A program made the position numbers and the translations under genes. 34,098 nucleotides of DNA from Planctomycetota bacterium (GTDB lineage Bacteria > Planctomycetota > Planctomycetia > Planctomycetales > Planctomycetaceae), in the NCBI GenBank assembly GCA_027623235.1, contig JAQBVJ010000079.1:1-34098 (forward strand), written 5' to 3'. Each line of letters opens with the position of its first letter. The stretch's first letter is position 1. The notes under the pieces were generated by a model. It had not been told where the DNA came from and ran no database searches. It worked only from the letters and a program-made list of their open reading frames with translations. Below are positions 22,136 to 29,460 of the stretch, in pieces.

Positions 22136-22454
22136 GGAAAGTAACCCGAAGCGTGAGCGGGGGCGAATGACTTTCGGAATGGCAACACCGCTCGACTTTC
22201 ACGCTCGCTCACGGTTTTTGAAGTTGCACAGTTCAGCCGCGAAGCGGCGACAGCACATAGCCGTGGGCATCAGCCCACGGTAGCGGTCCAGAATGAACAC
22301 CGGAGCCGCGAAGCGGCGGCAGCAGACGCGTTTACTGTCGCCGCTTCGCGGCTTGGGCGTTTTTCCTTTGTATTCTGCGGGCTGACGCCCGCAGCTATGT
22401 GCTGCCGTCGCTTCGCGACTCAAAAGTGTGCAACTTCAAAGCTCACGCTTCGGG
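22136..22454. repeat. Large nested foldback element
   Basis: The outer arms cccgaagcgtgagc (22146-22159) and gctcacgcttcggg (22441-22454) are perfectly inverted. Inside them, about 60 bases from 22219 (tgaagttgcaca...) pair imperfectly with 22377-22439 (...gtgcaacttca), both arms containing the agcacatag core. A third inner pair, gccgcgaagcggcg and cgccgcttcgcggc, lies at about 22304-22352. There is no reading frame for a transposase, so this looks like a non-autonomous MITE-like or REP-like element. It fills the gap between the mutarotase gene and the BshC-like gene; no gene is seen there. Confidence 0.75.
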
Positions 22455-22470
22455 TTGGTCAGCGCAGCGG

Positions 22471-24177
22471 TCAGTTCGGATGACGGTCCTGCGTGAGCTG
22501 CTTCTGCAACTCAGTGAGCATCTTCTCAATCCGCTCGGCCGGGTAAAGGCACAGAGAAAATTCGCGGCATTTCAACACGGTATTCGCGGCGAGTTGCTGT
22601 TCGACCGACGTCAGCTCTTCACGAATTGCCCGCTGCTGAGCCTCCGTCCGTAAGGCCAGTTCGCGGTTGAGCTGCGGGAATCGACGATACCGGTTTGCTC
22701 CACTCAGACCGTTGGCTTTCTCTCTGCTGAGCCGTCGCGATTCCGCTTCTAGCTGCTCCACGATCAGCCGCTGCTTTTCCTCGACGAGCGACGCGACCTC
22801 TGCGGCCTGTTCAGTCGAAAGGTGCTTCTGCGGGTTGTACCGGAGCTCACGGAGCATCGTTCGAAGCCGGTGTTTGTCGGTGTGAGTTGCGTTGAACGGG
22901 GCGGCGACTGGCAGGAACGCCGTCGCGGAAAGCGTCAGGAACCCTGGCGGGCGGACGCCGTAAAACCGCGCGAGAATGCGGTCGGTCATCTCGTCGTACT
23001 TCGCTCCGCCGATGCCGTGTACGAAGAGGTCGGCCAGACACAGCCGCGTGAAGATCGTTGTGGTGAGGGCCCGCGTTCGAAACCGGATTCCGGATTCAGC
23101 GAGGCGACTGAGCTCCGCGGCGAGAGACTCACAGTCAATCTGCGAGTCGACGTCGAGGAAAATTCCCGCCTCGACTGGCAGGCGGGAAAGCTGCGTGCGT
23201 CCGCCGGCCGTCCTGACGAACACCGCATTTCTCTGTGACTCGCCGACCCGCCAGACTCGGAACGGAGATTCGATCCAGCCGGCCGATTCTGCCAGCGCTG
23301 GTACCGGGTGAGTTCGGCTGCGGATGCGGTTGGTTCTGCGGTACTCGGCAAGCGTTCGATTGTGGACCTCACGAAACTCCGCGGCTCGCAGCAGCACATC
23401 GGCCGCGAACCACGAGAACGTTTCGAGCTGGCAAAGCTGGCTGACCGGGAGTTCCACATTCCCGTATCCGAATTCCCGCTCAAGCCGCATTCGAACGAGG
23501 GACAGGGACTCGGCAAGCGAACCCGTTTTCTGCGCGTGCTCGACAGCCTGCGGCCACGCTCGCGCGATGAGCGGCGCGATGGGTGAGCCCGTCTCGTCAA
23601 ATTCTCTGAGCGAATTGGAGACTCGATCTGCGAACGAGGCAAAGACCGTTTGGTCAAGAACCCGGGCCTCTTCCCAGGGCTTCACTTCCCTCGGTGTGTC
23701 GAAGTCGAGCTGTTTGAAAACCGGTCTTTCCCGGGTTCCTGCCGGCACGCGGATGCGGCAGGAGCCAATCGTGTCGCTGTCGACAATCAGATTGAGTCCG
23801 GTCGCCGACGACCGGCGAGCCAGTTCCGATGTCGCAAAGTTTTTGATCCACACGCCTGGGTGAAACAGTTCCGGCTGGTGGCCCGACGCGAGGACTTTTT
23901 CATGACTGCTGAACTCGGGAGCTTTCCCGATCAAAGCTGTCGTGAATTCGACGGCCGCGAGCAGGGCCTGCTGGCGGGTTTCCCGGCGAAGCGACGCGAG
24001 TGTTCGACCGCCGATTTCGACCGCCGTTCCGCTCAACGATTCCGCGTTTTTGTCGACCAGACCCGCTGCATCGGCGAGAGGTGGGATCGCCAGAAGCGTC
24101 GCGTCTTCTCTCGGAACGTGAATTCGGGTCCGCTGCCACGGTTGCTCGATCGGTTCTTTTTCCGAAGGATCAACCAC
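22471..24177 (-). CDS. BshC-like protein (putative cysteine-adding enzyme relative)
   Basis: A 568-residue protein distantly resembling BshC, which ligates cysteine to glucosaminyl-malate in bacillithiol synthesis. Two parts match the family layout. Near the start, VLASGHQPELFHPGVWIKN followed by LIVDSDTIGSCRI corresponds to the BshC 'GQQAGL...GPLY' and 'D-x-D' region. Later, RTRALTTTIFTRLCLADLFV then GGAKYDEMTDRIL and a PP-x-FLTLSAT segment match the BshC 'R-P-L-x-Q' to 'PP' region. A charged coiled coil (about 460-560) closes it, as in BshC. The GTG at 24177 is chosen for its AAGGAG ten bases upstream. An ATG at 24276 and a TTG at 24390 give longer forms with a low-complexity N-terminus. 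Function remains unproven; the call is by remembered motifs only. Confidence 0.6.
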   Translation of the reverse strand: MVDPSEKEPIEQPWQRTRIHVPREDATLLAIPPLADAAGLVDKNAESLSGTAVEIGGRTLASLRRETRQQALLAAVEFTTALIGKAPEFSSHEKVLASGHQPELFHPGVWIKNFATSELARRSSATGLNLIVDSDTIGSCRIRVPAGTRERPVFKQLDFDTPREVKPWEEARVLDQTVFASFADRVSNSLREFDETGSPIAPLIARAWPQAVEHAQKTGSLAESLSLVRMRLEREFGYGNVELPVSQLCQLETFSWFAADVLLRAAEFREVHNRTLAEYRRTNRIRSRTHPVPALAESAGWIESPFRVWRVGESQRNAVFVRTAGGRTQLSRLPVEAGIFLDVDSQIDCESLAAELSRLAESGIRFRTRALTTTIFTRLCLADLFVHGIGGAKYDEMTDRILARFYGVRPPGFLTLSATAFLPVAAPFNATHTDKHRLRTMLRELRYNPQKHLSTEQAAEVASLVEEKQRLIVEQLEAESRRLSREKANGLSGANRYRRFPQLNRELALRTEAQQRAIREELTSVEQQLAANTVLKCREFSLCLYPAERIEKMLTELQKQLTQDRHPN

Positions 24178-24346
24178 GGGACCTGGGCTCCTTGAGTCGC
24201 TGCGGGGGCGATCTGCCTCCGCGGTTGAAGCCGCGGTGGGTGAGAATTCGACAGGGGGATTCGCTGGGGCAGGCATGGATCTAAACGAGATCAAGGTGTG
24301 AGGCAACCAGTCCGAAGCGCTGCCGAGTGCTGGCGCGCCGCCAGCG

Positions 24347-25096
24347 TCAGTCGCAGAGCGTTCCTCTGGCGGTGTGGCTCGATTTTTCAAATGCGTCGAG
24401 TTCCCGGTTCAGGACGTCTCGATAGTAAGCCAGCCGCTGTTTTGTGTCGTCCAGCGAACCGCCGAATGATCGCTCCTCGTCCAGGTAAACCAGCGGCACG
24501 GGAAACTCGCTCACACGAAAGCCCAGCTTCGCGACCTGCACCCACATTTGAAGCGGCATCGCGTAGCCGAGTTCCGTGATGTTCAGTCGTTCGAGCGGTA
24601 GTGTCCGGTACGCCTTGAATCCGCAGAACGAATCGGTCAGGCCGAGATTGAGTTCCGCGTTGAGAAACTCAGTGACCATCATGTTGACTCGGCGGCGGTC
24701 CTCGGGCGGGACGCTGGCATCGTCAAACGTTTTGAGATATCGGCTGCCGGAAACAATGTCGTACGGTTCGTCGTTTTCGGGAAACACCTTTGAGGCGAGA
24801 GCCGGGATGAGGCTCGGTTCGTGCTGGCCGTCGCAGTCGATCGTGACGACCACGTCGTAGTCATTGTTGATTGCGTAGCAGAAAGCGGAGCGAAGGGCGG
24901 CTCCGTAGCCCTGGTTCTGCTCGTGAGTCAGCACGGAGATTCCGGCGACTTCGGCAAGGACCTCACCAGTCAGGTCGCTCGATCCGTCGTTCACGACGAG
25001 AATGTCTCCGGCGTAGCGGCTCACTTCAGCGAGCACCTCGACGACGTGAGATTCTTCGTTGTAAACGGGGAGAGCTGTGAGGACGCGGGGCGACAT
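24347..25096 (-). CDS. Family 2 glycosyltransferase (dolichyl-phosphate-mannose synthase-like)
   Basis: A 249-residue GT-A-fold glycosyltransferase, GT2 family. The nucleotide-sugar-binding motifs are present: PVYNEES at the start, LVVNDGSSD near 35-43 and the metal-binding region TIDCDGQHEPS near 88-98. The acceptor side shows DSFCGFKAYR and VPLVYLDEERSFGGS, typical of the polyprenyl-phosphate glycosyltransferase branch. No membrane segment is visible, so it is probably soluble or membrane-associated. The ATG at 25096 is preferred to the TTG directly upstream. It lies between YqgE and the BshC-like gene on the same strand; sugar and acceptor are unknown. Confidence 0.9.
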   Translation of the reverse strand: MSPRVLTALPVYNEESHVVEVLAEVSRYAGDILVVNDGSSDLTGEVLAEVAGISVLTHEQNQGYGAALRSAFCYAINNDYDVVVTIDCDGQHEPSLIPALASKVFPENDEPYDIVSGSRYLKTFDDASVPPEDRRRVNMMVTEFLNAELNLGLTDSFCGFKAYRTLPLERLNITELGYAMPLQMWVQVAKLGFRVSEFPVPLVYLDEERSFGGSLDDTKQRLAYYRDVLNRELDAFEKSSHTARGTLCD

Positions 25097-25235
25097 CAAT
25101 ACGCTTTCGGGTGGATTCTGCGGCGGGCTGGTTTGACGTGAAGGCGGGGATGTTTGCCGGAAAATTCCGAACGGCCTCCATCATGAACTCACCTTGCCGC
25201 AGCTGCAACGGTGGGCAGCCATCGGTGAGGTGAAG

Positions 25236-25808
25236 TCAGTTCCATTCAGGGTTGTCTGGCTGGTCGGGCAGAATACGGTGAGATTTGTGGAACGCTTCGA
25301 GGGTGTCTTCCCAGATCTCGTACGGTTCGGGACGAAAAAAGAAGCTGGATTCGGCAGGAAGGGCGAACCAGTCGCCTCGGTCGATCTCGCTTTCGAGCTG
25401 CCCGGCTCCCCAGCCGGAATACCCGGAAAAAATTTGAAAGCTGAATGTCGAGTCGGGATCGTCCGCCGCGTCGACGACCTTGTCGAACACATCGGGACTG
25501 GTGCCGACGTAGACTCCGGGGACGACAGGCGAGTGCTCCTGGTCGTATGCCTGCGAGTTGTGCAGGATCAAGAGGGCATTCGGCTCGACCGGCCCGCCGC
25601 AGTACAGAAAGTGCTTGCAATCGGGGATGTCGAAGTGCTTCGAGAGGGCCGACGAGACGGAGACATCCATCGGGCGGTTAATGACCAGCCCCATCGCTCC
25701 GTCGTCGTTGTGTTCAAGCAGCAGCACAACGGTCTTGTAGAAATTGCTGTCCCGCAAATGGTTGGCCGCGATCAGAAACCGGCCGCGAAGATTTTCAGAT
25801 TCCGACAT
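25236..25808 (-). CDS. YqgE/AlgH family protein (UPF0301)
   Basis: A 190-residue member of the YqgE/AlgH family, conserved in Gram-negative bacteria but without a settled biochemical role. Hallmarks are LRGRFLIAANHLRDSNFYKTV at the start, GAMGLVINRP, YCGGPVEPNALLILH and SGYSGWGAGQLESEI. Length is normal for the family. No signal peptide or membrane segment is seen. The ATG at 25808 lies five bases after the stop of the PIG-L gene and lacks a strong ribosome-binding site, so translational coupling is likely. Confidence 0.93.
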   Translation of the reverse strand: MSESENLRGRFLIAANHLRDSNFYKTVVLLLEHNDDGAMGLVINRPMDVSVSSALSKHFDIPDCKHFLYCGGPVEPNALLILHNSQAYDQEHSPVVPGVYVGTSPDVFDKVVDAADDPDSTFSFQIFSGYSGWGAGQLESEIDRGDWFALPAESSFFFRPEPYEIWEDTLEAFHKSHRILPDQPDNPEWN

Positions 25809-25813
25809 TCTGG

Positions 25814-26668
25814 TCAGGCCTGGTCGCCAGCAAACAGCGGGCGATACCGCTGCGGCGAATAGAGTTTGAAATTGACATCACGAATATACTCAAACGGTCC
25901 GGCCGAACGGAGCTGCTCGACCAGTTCCGCGATTTGAAGCTGCGATTCGTACGCCGCGATGCTGGCGAGTTTCGTTTCGAACGGAGACTCTCCACCGATC
26001 ACTTCCAGATGCGGGTCGCTGGGGAAGTCACAGTACACGGCCATTTCGTGAACTCGTGGAACGTCCAGCGGATCGCCGAGCTCGGGCCAGATTTTTCCCG
26101 ACGCGTGAAACAGGCTGATCATCAACTCGTTGTGCGTGATCTGGTGGTCGGGGTGCAGGTCCATTTTCGTCGGGACAAAAACGTGGCTGGGACGAAGCTC
26201 CCGCAGCGAGTGCGTAAAAGCGTTCTGCAGTCCGGTGCAGCCGGCAACCTGCGGATCGCCGTCCACCGCGCGTCGACGTCCGATGTACCTGGTGAGGCCA
26301 CCGTCCGGGAAACCGAGAAATGTCAGGTGAGATCCCTCAACGCCGAGGAAGTTGAACGAGCGAACCGTTTCCGCTTTCCGAATCTCGACGATGCTTTCCT
26401 GTTGAGTCGCCTCGCAATAACCGAGGGAACCGTCCGTCACGATGACGGCCTGCACGTCGACTCCGGCTGCAACAGCAGCCTGTATCAGAAGCCCGGCTCC
26501 GATGCACAGATCATCGTCGTGCGGCGAGACGAACATCCATGTTTGACCCTTCAGCGGTTCGCCGCCGGCTGCCTGCTGCAGCGAGTTCTGGTGGACCGGC
26601 CGGCCATCCTCAAGACGCGTAAACTGAAAGGCACTCGTCGAAACGGAATCAGCAGTCTGCGGAGGCAT
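25814..26668 (-). CDS. PIG-L family deacetylase (LmbE-like)
   Basis: A 284-residue zinc-dependent deacetylase of the PIG-L/LmbE family, whose members remove acetyl groups from N-acetylglucosamine-type substrates (for example BshB and MshB). The metal-binding motif PHDDD lies at 49-53 and HPDH, with further zinc or catalytic histidines, at 172-175. The VIVTDGSLGYC and FLGFPDGGL segments also fit. The ATG at 26668 is preferred; an ATG at 26725 adds 19 residues that look unrelated. It is followed after five bases by yqgE. Its substrate is unknown; together with the BshC-like gene 1.6 kb further along it raises the idea of a low-molecular-weight thiol pathway. Confidence 0.88.
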   Translation of the reverse strand: MPPQTADSVSTSAFQFTRLEDGRPVHQNSLQQAAGGEPLKGQTWMFVSPHDDDLCIGAGLLIQAAVAAGVDVQAVIVTDGSLGYCEATQQESIVEIRKAETVRSFNFLGVEGSHLTFLGFPDGGLTRYIGRRRAVDGDPQVAGCTGLQNAFTHSLRELRPSHVFVPTKMDLHPDHQITHNELMISLFHASGKIWPELGDPLDVPRVHEMAVYCDFPSDPHLEVIGGESPFETKLASIAAYESQLQIAELVEQLRSAGPFEYIRDVNFKLYSPQRYRPLFAGDQA

Positions 26669-26842
26669 GGAAGGTCTCGTACGGAATTTGTCGTGACGGG
26701 ATCGCGCTTTGTGGTGGGATATCATCCTATCGGCGATTCCTGGGGCAAAAAAGCAATGAGTCCCCAGCCGTCCGAAAACACGTGGTTGAACCGGCCGATC
26801 AGAACGGTCAAGCGGCGTTGATCCACTCTCTGCCGTCTGAAT

Positions 26843-27415
26843 TTACGGCCTGGCATACTCAGCGTGGAGGCTGCCCAGCAGATCCTGCTCGAGGTTGCTG
26901 TCGCGGCCCAGGAGAATCCAGCCATCAGGAGTCGCCGGGCCGACGACGACCTCCAGATTGCGGTTGAGCGTCGACGCCTGAGGAAACGTGGCCGTGCCCG
27001 CCGAGTTGACGATCAGGTCCTGCGGATCCTCAATCTCCTTCAAAACCTGCACACCCACGAGGTAGCCGCCCTGTCCGGGGGTCACCGAAATCGTGGCTCG
27101 CCGCCGGATTGACTGGAACGAACTTTCCAGACGATCGCCCGCACTGACCGAGTCGTGATGCCACGGCTCCAGCAGGCCCGAGCCGACTTTGTATTCGGTC
27201 TCGATCGTCCCATCCAAACGGTTCTCGCGTTCGATCGGGAGCTGGTACGCGTGCAGGACGTCAATCGTTTTTTCCCAGACCTCGTCCGGATTGTTGCTGC
27301 GAATGAGGATCGGATTGGAGACGGCCTGCGGCATCGTCGCGCAGCCTGTCGCGAACATCGCCACGGCAAGCAGCGCTGCGGTCGGCACGAAACGCGATGA
27401 GAGGGATCCTGCCAT
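26843..27415 (-). CDS. Predicted outer-membrane-type lipoprotein of unknown function
   Basis: A 190-residue secreted lipoprotein. The signal peptide ends in a clear lipobox, FATGC, with the acylated Cys at residue 25, so it should be processed by Lgt, LspA and Lnt. The mature part has a domain beginning NPILIRSNNPDEVWEKTIDVL, then YQLPIERENRLDGTIETEYK, which resembles small lipoprotein domains that sit on the periplasmic face. No catalytic motif is visible. Residue +2 after Cys is Ala, not the Asp retention signal of E. coli, so outer-membrane location is inferred. The ATG at 27415 has AAGGAC about 12 bases upstream. It is 174 bases from the PIG-L gene downstream. Confidence 0.85.
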   Translation of the reverse strand: MAGSLSSRFVPTAALLAVAMFATGCATMPQAVSNPILIRSNNPDEVWEKTIDVLHAYQLPIERENRLDGTIETEYKVGSGLLEPWHHDSVSAGDRLESSFQSIRRRATISVTPGQGGYLVGVQVLKEIEDPQDLIVNSAGTATFPQASTLNRNLEVVVGPATPDGWILLGRDSNLEQDLLGSLHAEYARP

Positions 27416-27790
27416 AAGTCCGATCGGTCCTTCGTCGTGAGGTCCGGTGCTGAGTCACCGGGAAGTGGGAGTTTCTCACAGATCCGAAGATCGCCTCAAG
27501 AGCGGTTCTGAGAGCTTCCCTGGCGAGGATCAATCGGTCTTGACCCGTTGCCGAATCGTGCCGGATACTCCGCCGCCCGAATCCGGGTCCCACCTCTTCA
27601 CCGTCCTGGTGAAACTGCGAGCGGCGTCCTCTGCCTGCTCAGAAAAATCCCCCCCCCCTCACAATTCGCATTTCTCTCCGGTCGCTTTCCGTGTGCGCCG
27701 GAAAACACTCCTGTCAGTTTGGAGCAGTCCATCCTGCGGATCGGTCCGCGCTGGTTGCTCTTGCCGTCTTCCTTTGGGAAAGGACACAGA
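27416..27790. other. Divergent intergenic region with a C10 tract
   Basis: Separates the minus-strand lipoprotein gene from the plus-strand exported protein and must hold promoters for both. I cannot define them. A run of ten C residues at 27649-27658 stands out. The ribosome-binding site AAGGA of the plus-strand gene is at its right end. Confidence 0.5.
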
Positions 27791-28366
27791 ATGAAGGAAT
27801 TACGTTTTCTGAAGCCCGCCCTGTTCGGTCTGGTGTGCTTTGGTCTGGTGACTTCGCAGGCGTCTGCACAGCTTCTTCCGCCTCCCCCAAAACCGGTCGA
27901 GGCAAGAGCGGCGACGAAAAAAGTGGCGGACATTGTCCTCACCAGTGACGGCACTCTTCGCGGAGTCCTCATCAACAAGCAGGCCGGTCCGCTGGCTGGC
28001 GAACAGGTTGTCATCCGGCAGGGACGGCGAGTCGTCGCGGAAGCGACCACCGACAAGCTGGGTGAGTTTCAGGTCGAAAAATTCCGAGGCGGGACCTACC
28101 AGTTGACCTCTGGGGAAGCGACTCGTCCAATCCGAGTCTGGACGGTGGACGCGGCCCCGAAATCCGCCAGAGAAATGGCGCTTCTGGTCAGTGGAGAACC
28201 CGTGACACGCGGTCAGGGACTGCTGGCATTTGGTTTGACGCCGGCTGCTGGAGTCAATTTTGCCGCGGCGGCAGGTACAGCCGGTCTGACGGTCGTCAAT
28301 ATGAACGATATCGAAGTCGTCGATACGAAACTCAACAAGATGGCCAGGTCGCCGAGTTCTCCGTAA
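27791..28366 (+). CDS. Exported carboxypeptidase-regulatory-like protein
   Basis: A 191-residue secreted protein of unknown role. The signal peptide (KELRFLKPALFGLVCFGLVTSQASA) ends near residue 26. Then comes a Pro-rich linker and a beta-sandwich region (about 45-125) that resembles carboxypeptidase-regulatory or Cna-B-like domains: LRGVLINKQAGPLAGEQVVI, then GEFQVEKFRGGTYQL. The C-terminal part is rich in Gly and Ala. The ATG at 27791 has AAGGA seven bases upstream. No enzyme motif is seen. It is followed by the shared terminator at 28533-28570. It stands alone on the plus strand between two minus-strand genes. Confidence 0.8.
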   Translation: MKELRFLKPALFGLVCFGLVTSQASAQLLPPPPKPVEARAATKKVADIVLTSDGTLRGVLINKQAGPLAGEQVVIRQGRRVVAEATTDKLGEFQVEKFRGGTYQLTSGEATRPIRVWTVDAAPKSAREMALLVSGEPVTRGQGLLAFGLTPAAGVNFAAAAGTAGLTVVNMNDIEVVDTKLNKMARSPSSP

Positions 28367-28497
28367 GTCGCAGGTTCGCAGTCCGTTGAACAAGTCCGAT
28401 CCCTGAAGCGGAGCGACGCAAGCCGCCCGGTTTTGCATGGGAAAACGCGTTCTGGCCAGACGCTTCCGCCGTACCGCTACCTGATTCAACGGGCTGG

Positions 28498-28527
28498 TTG
28501 CGAAGTGGTTGATTGCGAAGTGGTTGA
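28498..28527. repeat. 15 bp tandem duplication
   Basis: The unit ttgcgaagtggttga occurs twice exactly, just before the terminator hairpin. It is non-coding. Confidence 0.85.
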
Positions 28528-28532
28528 AAACG

Positions 28533-28570
28533 AAACTCGCAGGTGAAAATTGATTCTCACCTGCGAGTTT
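28533..28570. terminator. Bidirectional intrinsic terminator
   Basis: The arms aaactcgcaggtga and tcacctgcgagttt form a perfect 14 bp stem around a 10-base loop, with A-rich and T-rich flanks so that both strands show a T tract. It lies between convergent genes (ending 28366 on plus and 28626 on minus) and can serve both. Confidence 0.8.
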
Positions 28571-28625
28571 TCTGCATTGGCTCAGATCTCGGTCGGACGA
28601 CTGGTCCACCAGGAAATCGACCGAA

Positions 28626-29168
28626 TTAGAACGTCTTCGCCGGGTGACCGCCCGAGGCGGCCTGCTGTTCAATCTGTTGTTTTCGGAGCGTCTGCAGCCG
28701 CGAGTACTCTTCCAGAAGCTGAGTCAGCTCCTCCCGCATTTCTGCTTCGGTCTTGCCGGCCGTTTCTTTGGCTGCTGATCGAGGTTCAACTTCCGTCTCG
28801 CTGCTGAAGACTGATGGAGCGACGACCTGAGCTGCGACGGGCCGGACGGAAAACGCATCGACCGTCGACTGAGCCGACGTCTGCTGAAAGGCCGATCCGG
28901 TTTTCATCGCCAACGCCGGGGATTCGCCTCTGTTTGAGTCGCTCGAAGAACTCTCAGTCGTCGTGTCGACCCGGTAGCCGGTGACCTGGAAGCTCTGGTC
29001 GAAGCTGCGAAACGCCCGCGAGACGTCTGCAAGCTCCTCGTTCATCGCGCTGCTCATCGCGCCGACACCGGCTGTCATCGCGAGAACTCCGACTGTTCCC
29101 AGCATCACCGTTTCTGCTGTGAGGATGACTCCCGTTTCATCTGTCCATAAGTTCCTGAATAGGCTCAT
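28626..29168 (-). CDS. Pilin-like protein with class III-type signal and charged C-terminus
   Basis: A 180-residue protein with an N-terminal basic/hydrophobic signal: MSLFRNLWTDETGVILTAET, then a hydrophobic run VMLGTVGVLAMTAGVGAM. This resembles the type IV/Flp pilin prepilin signal, with a Gly before the hydrophobic stretch and a Glu near position +6. After the hydrophobic helix come SRAFRSFDQSFQVTGYRVD, a Ser-rich linker and a charged coiled coil (MREELTQLLEEYSRLQTLRKQQIEQQ). I recall similar 'DE-x-GV' proteins as frequent in planctomycetes. No prepilin peptidase or pilus assembly gene is in the window. The ATG at 29168 has AGGAGA six bases upstream and is preferred to an upstream start at 29210. 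Confidence 0.75.
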   Translation of the reverse strand: MSLFRNLWTDETGVILTAETVMLGTVGVLAMTAGVGAMSSAMNEELADVSRAFRSFDQSFQVTGYRVDTTTESSSSDSNRGESPALAMKTGSAFQQTSAQSTVDAFSVRPVAAQVVAPSVFSSETEVEPRSAAKETAGKTEAEMREELTQLLEEYSRLQTLRKQQIEQQAASGGHPAKTF

Positions 29169-29460
29169 TTGTGTCTCCTGTTTTCTCTCTCGGTCCGGCG
29201 GAATTGCCAACCCTGCTACAAGGCGTCTCTTCCGATCGCAGGGATTCTGCCGTTTGTACCGATTATTCCGATTATGTCAATATGGATAAGATAGACAATT
29301 TGAGGTTTTTGGTTTTGGGTGATCGTCACTTGAGCCGCCGTCGAATCAGCACGGGGCAGGCCTCATCGCATTGTCGGGTCGCTTGCTGCCGGAATGTGGA
29401 CTTGCCATCATCGATTCGAGTTAGTGATTCATTCCCTTTGGGTCGGCATAAGGAATTGGC

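Noticed and set aside
22136..22454. Insertion sequence
   Set aside because: There is no transposase frame and no terminal arrangement typical of an IS; only a non-autonomous foldback is supported.
25934..26821. 295-residue plus-strand frame
   Set aside because: Antisense to the PIG-L deacetylase, whose metal-binding motifs are on the minus strand.
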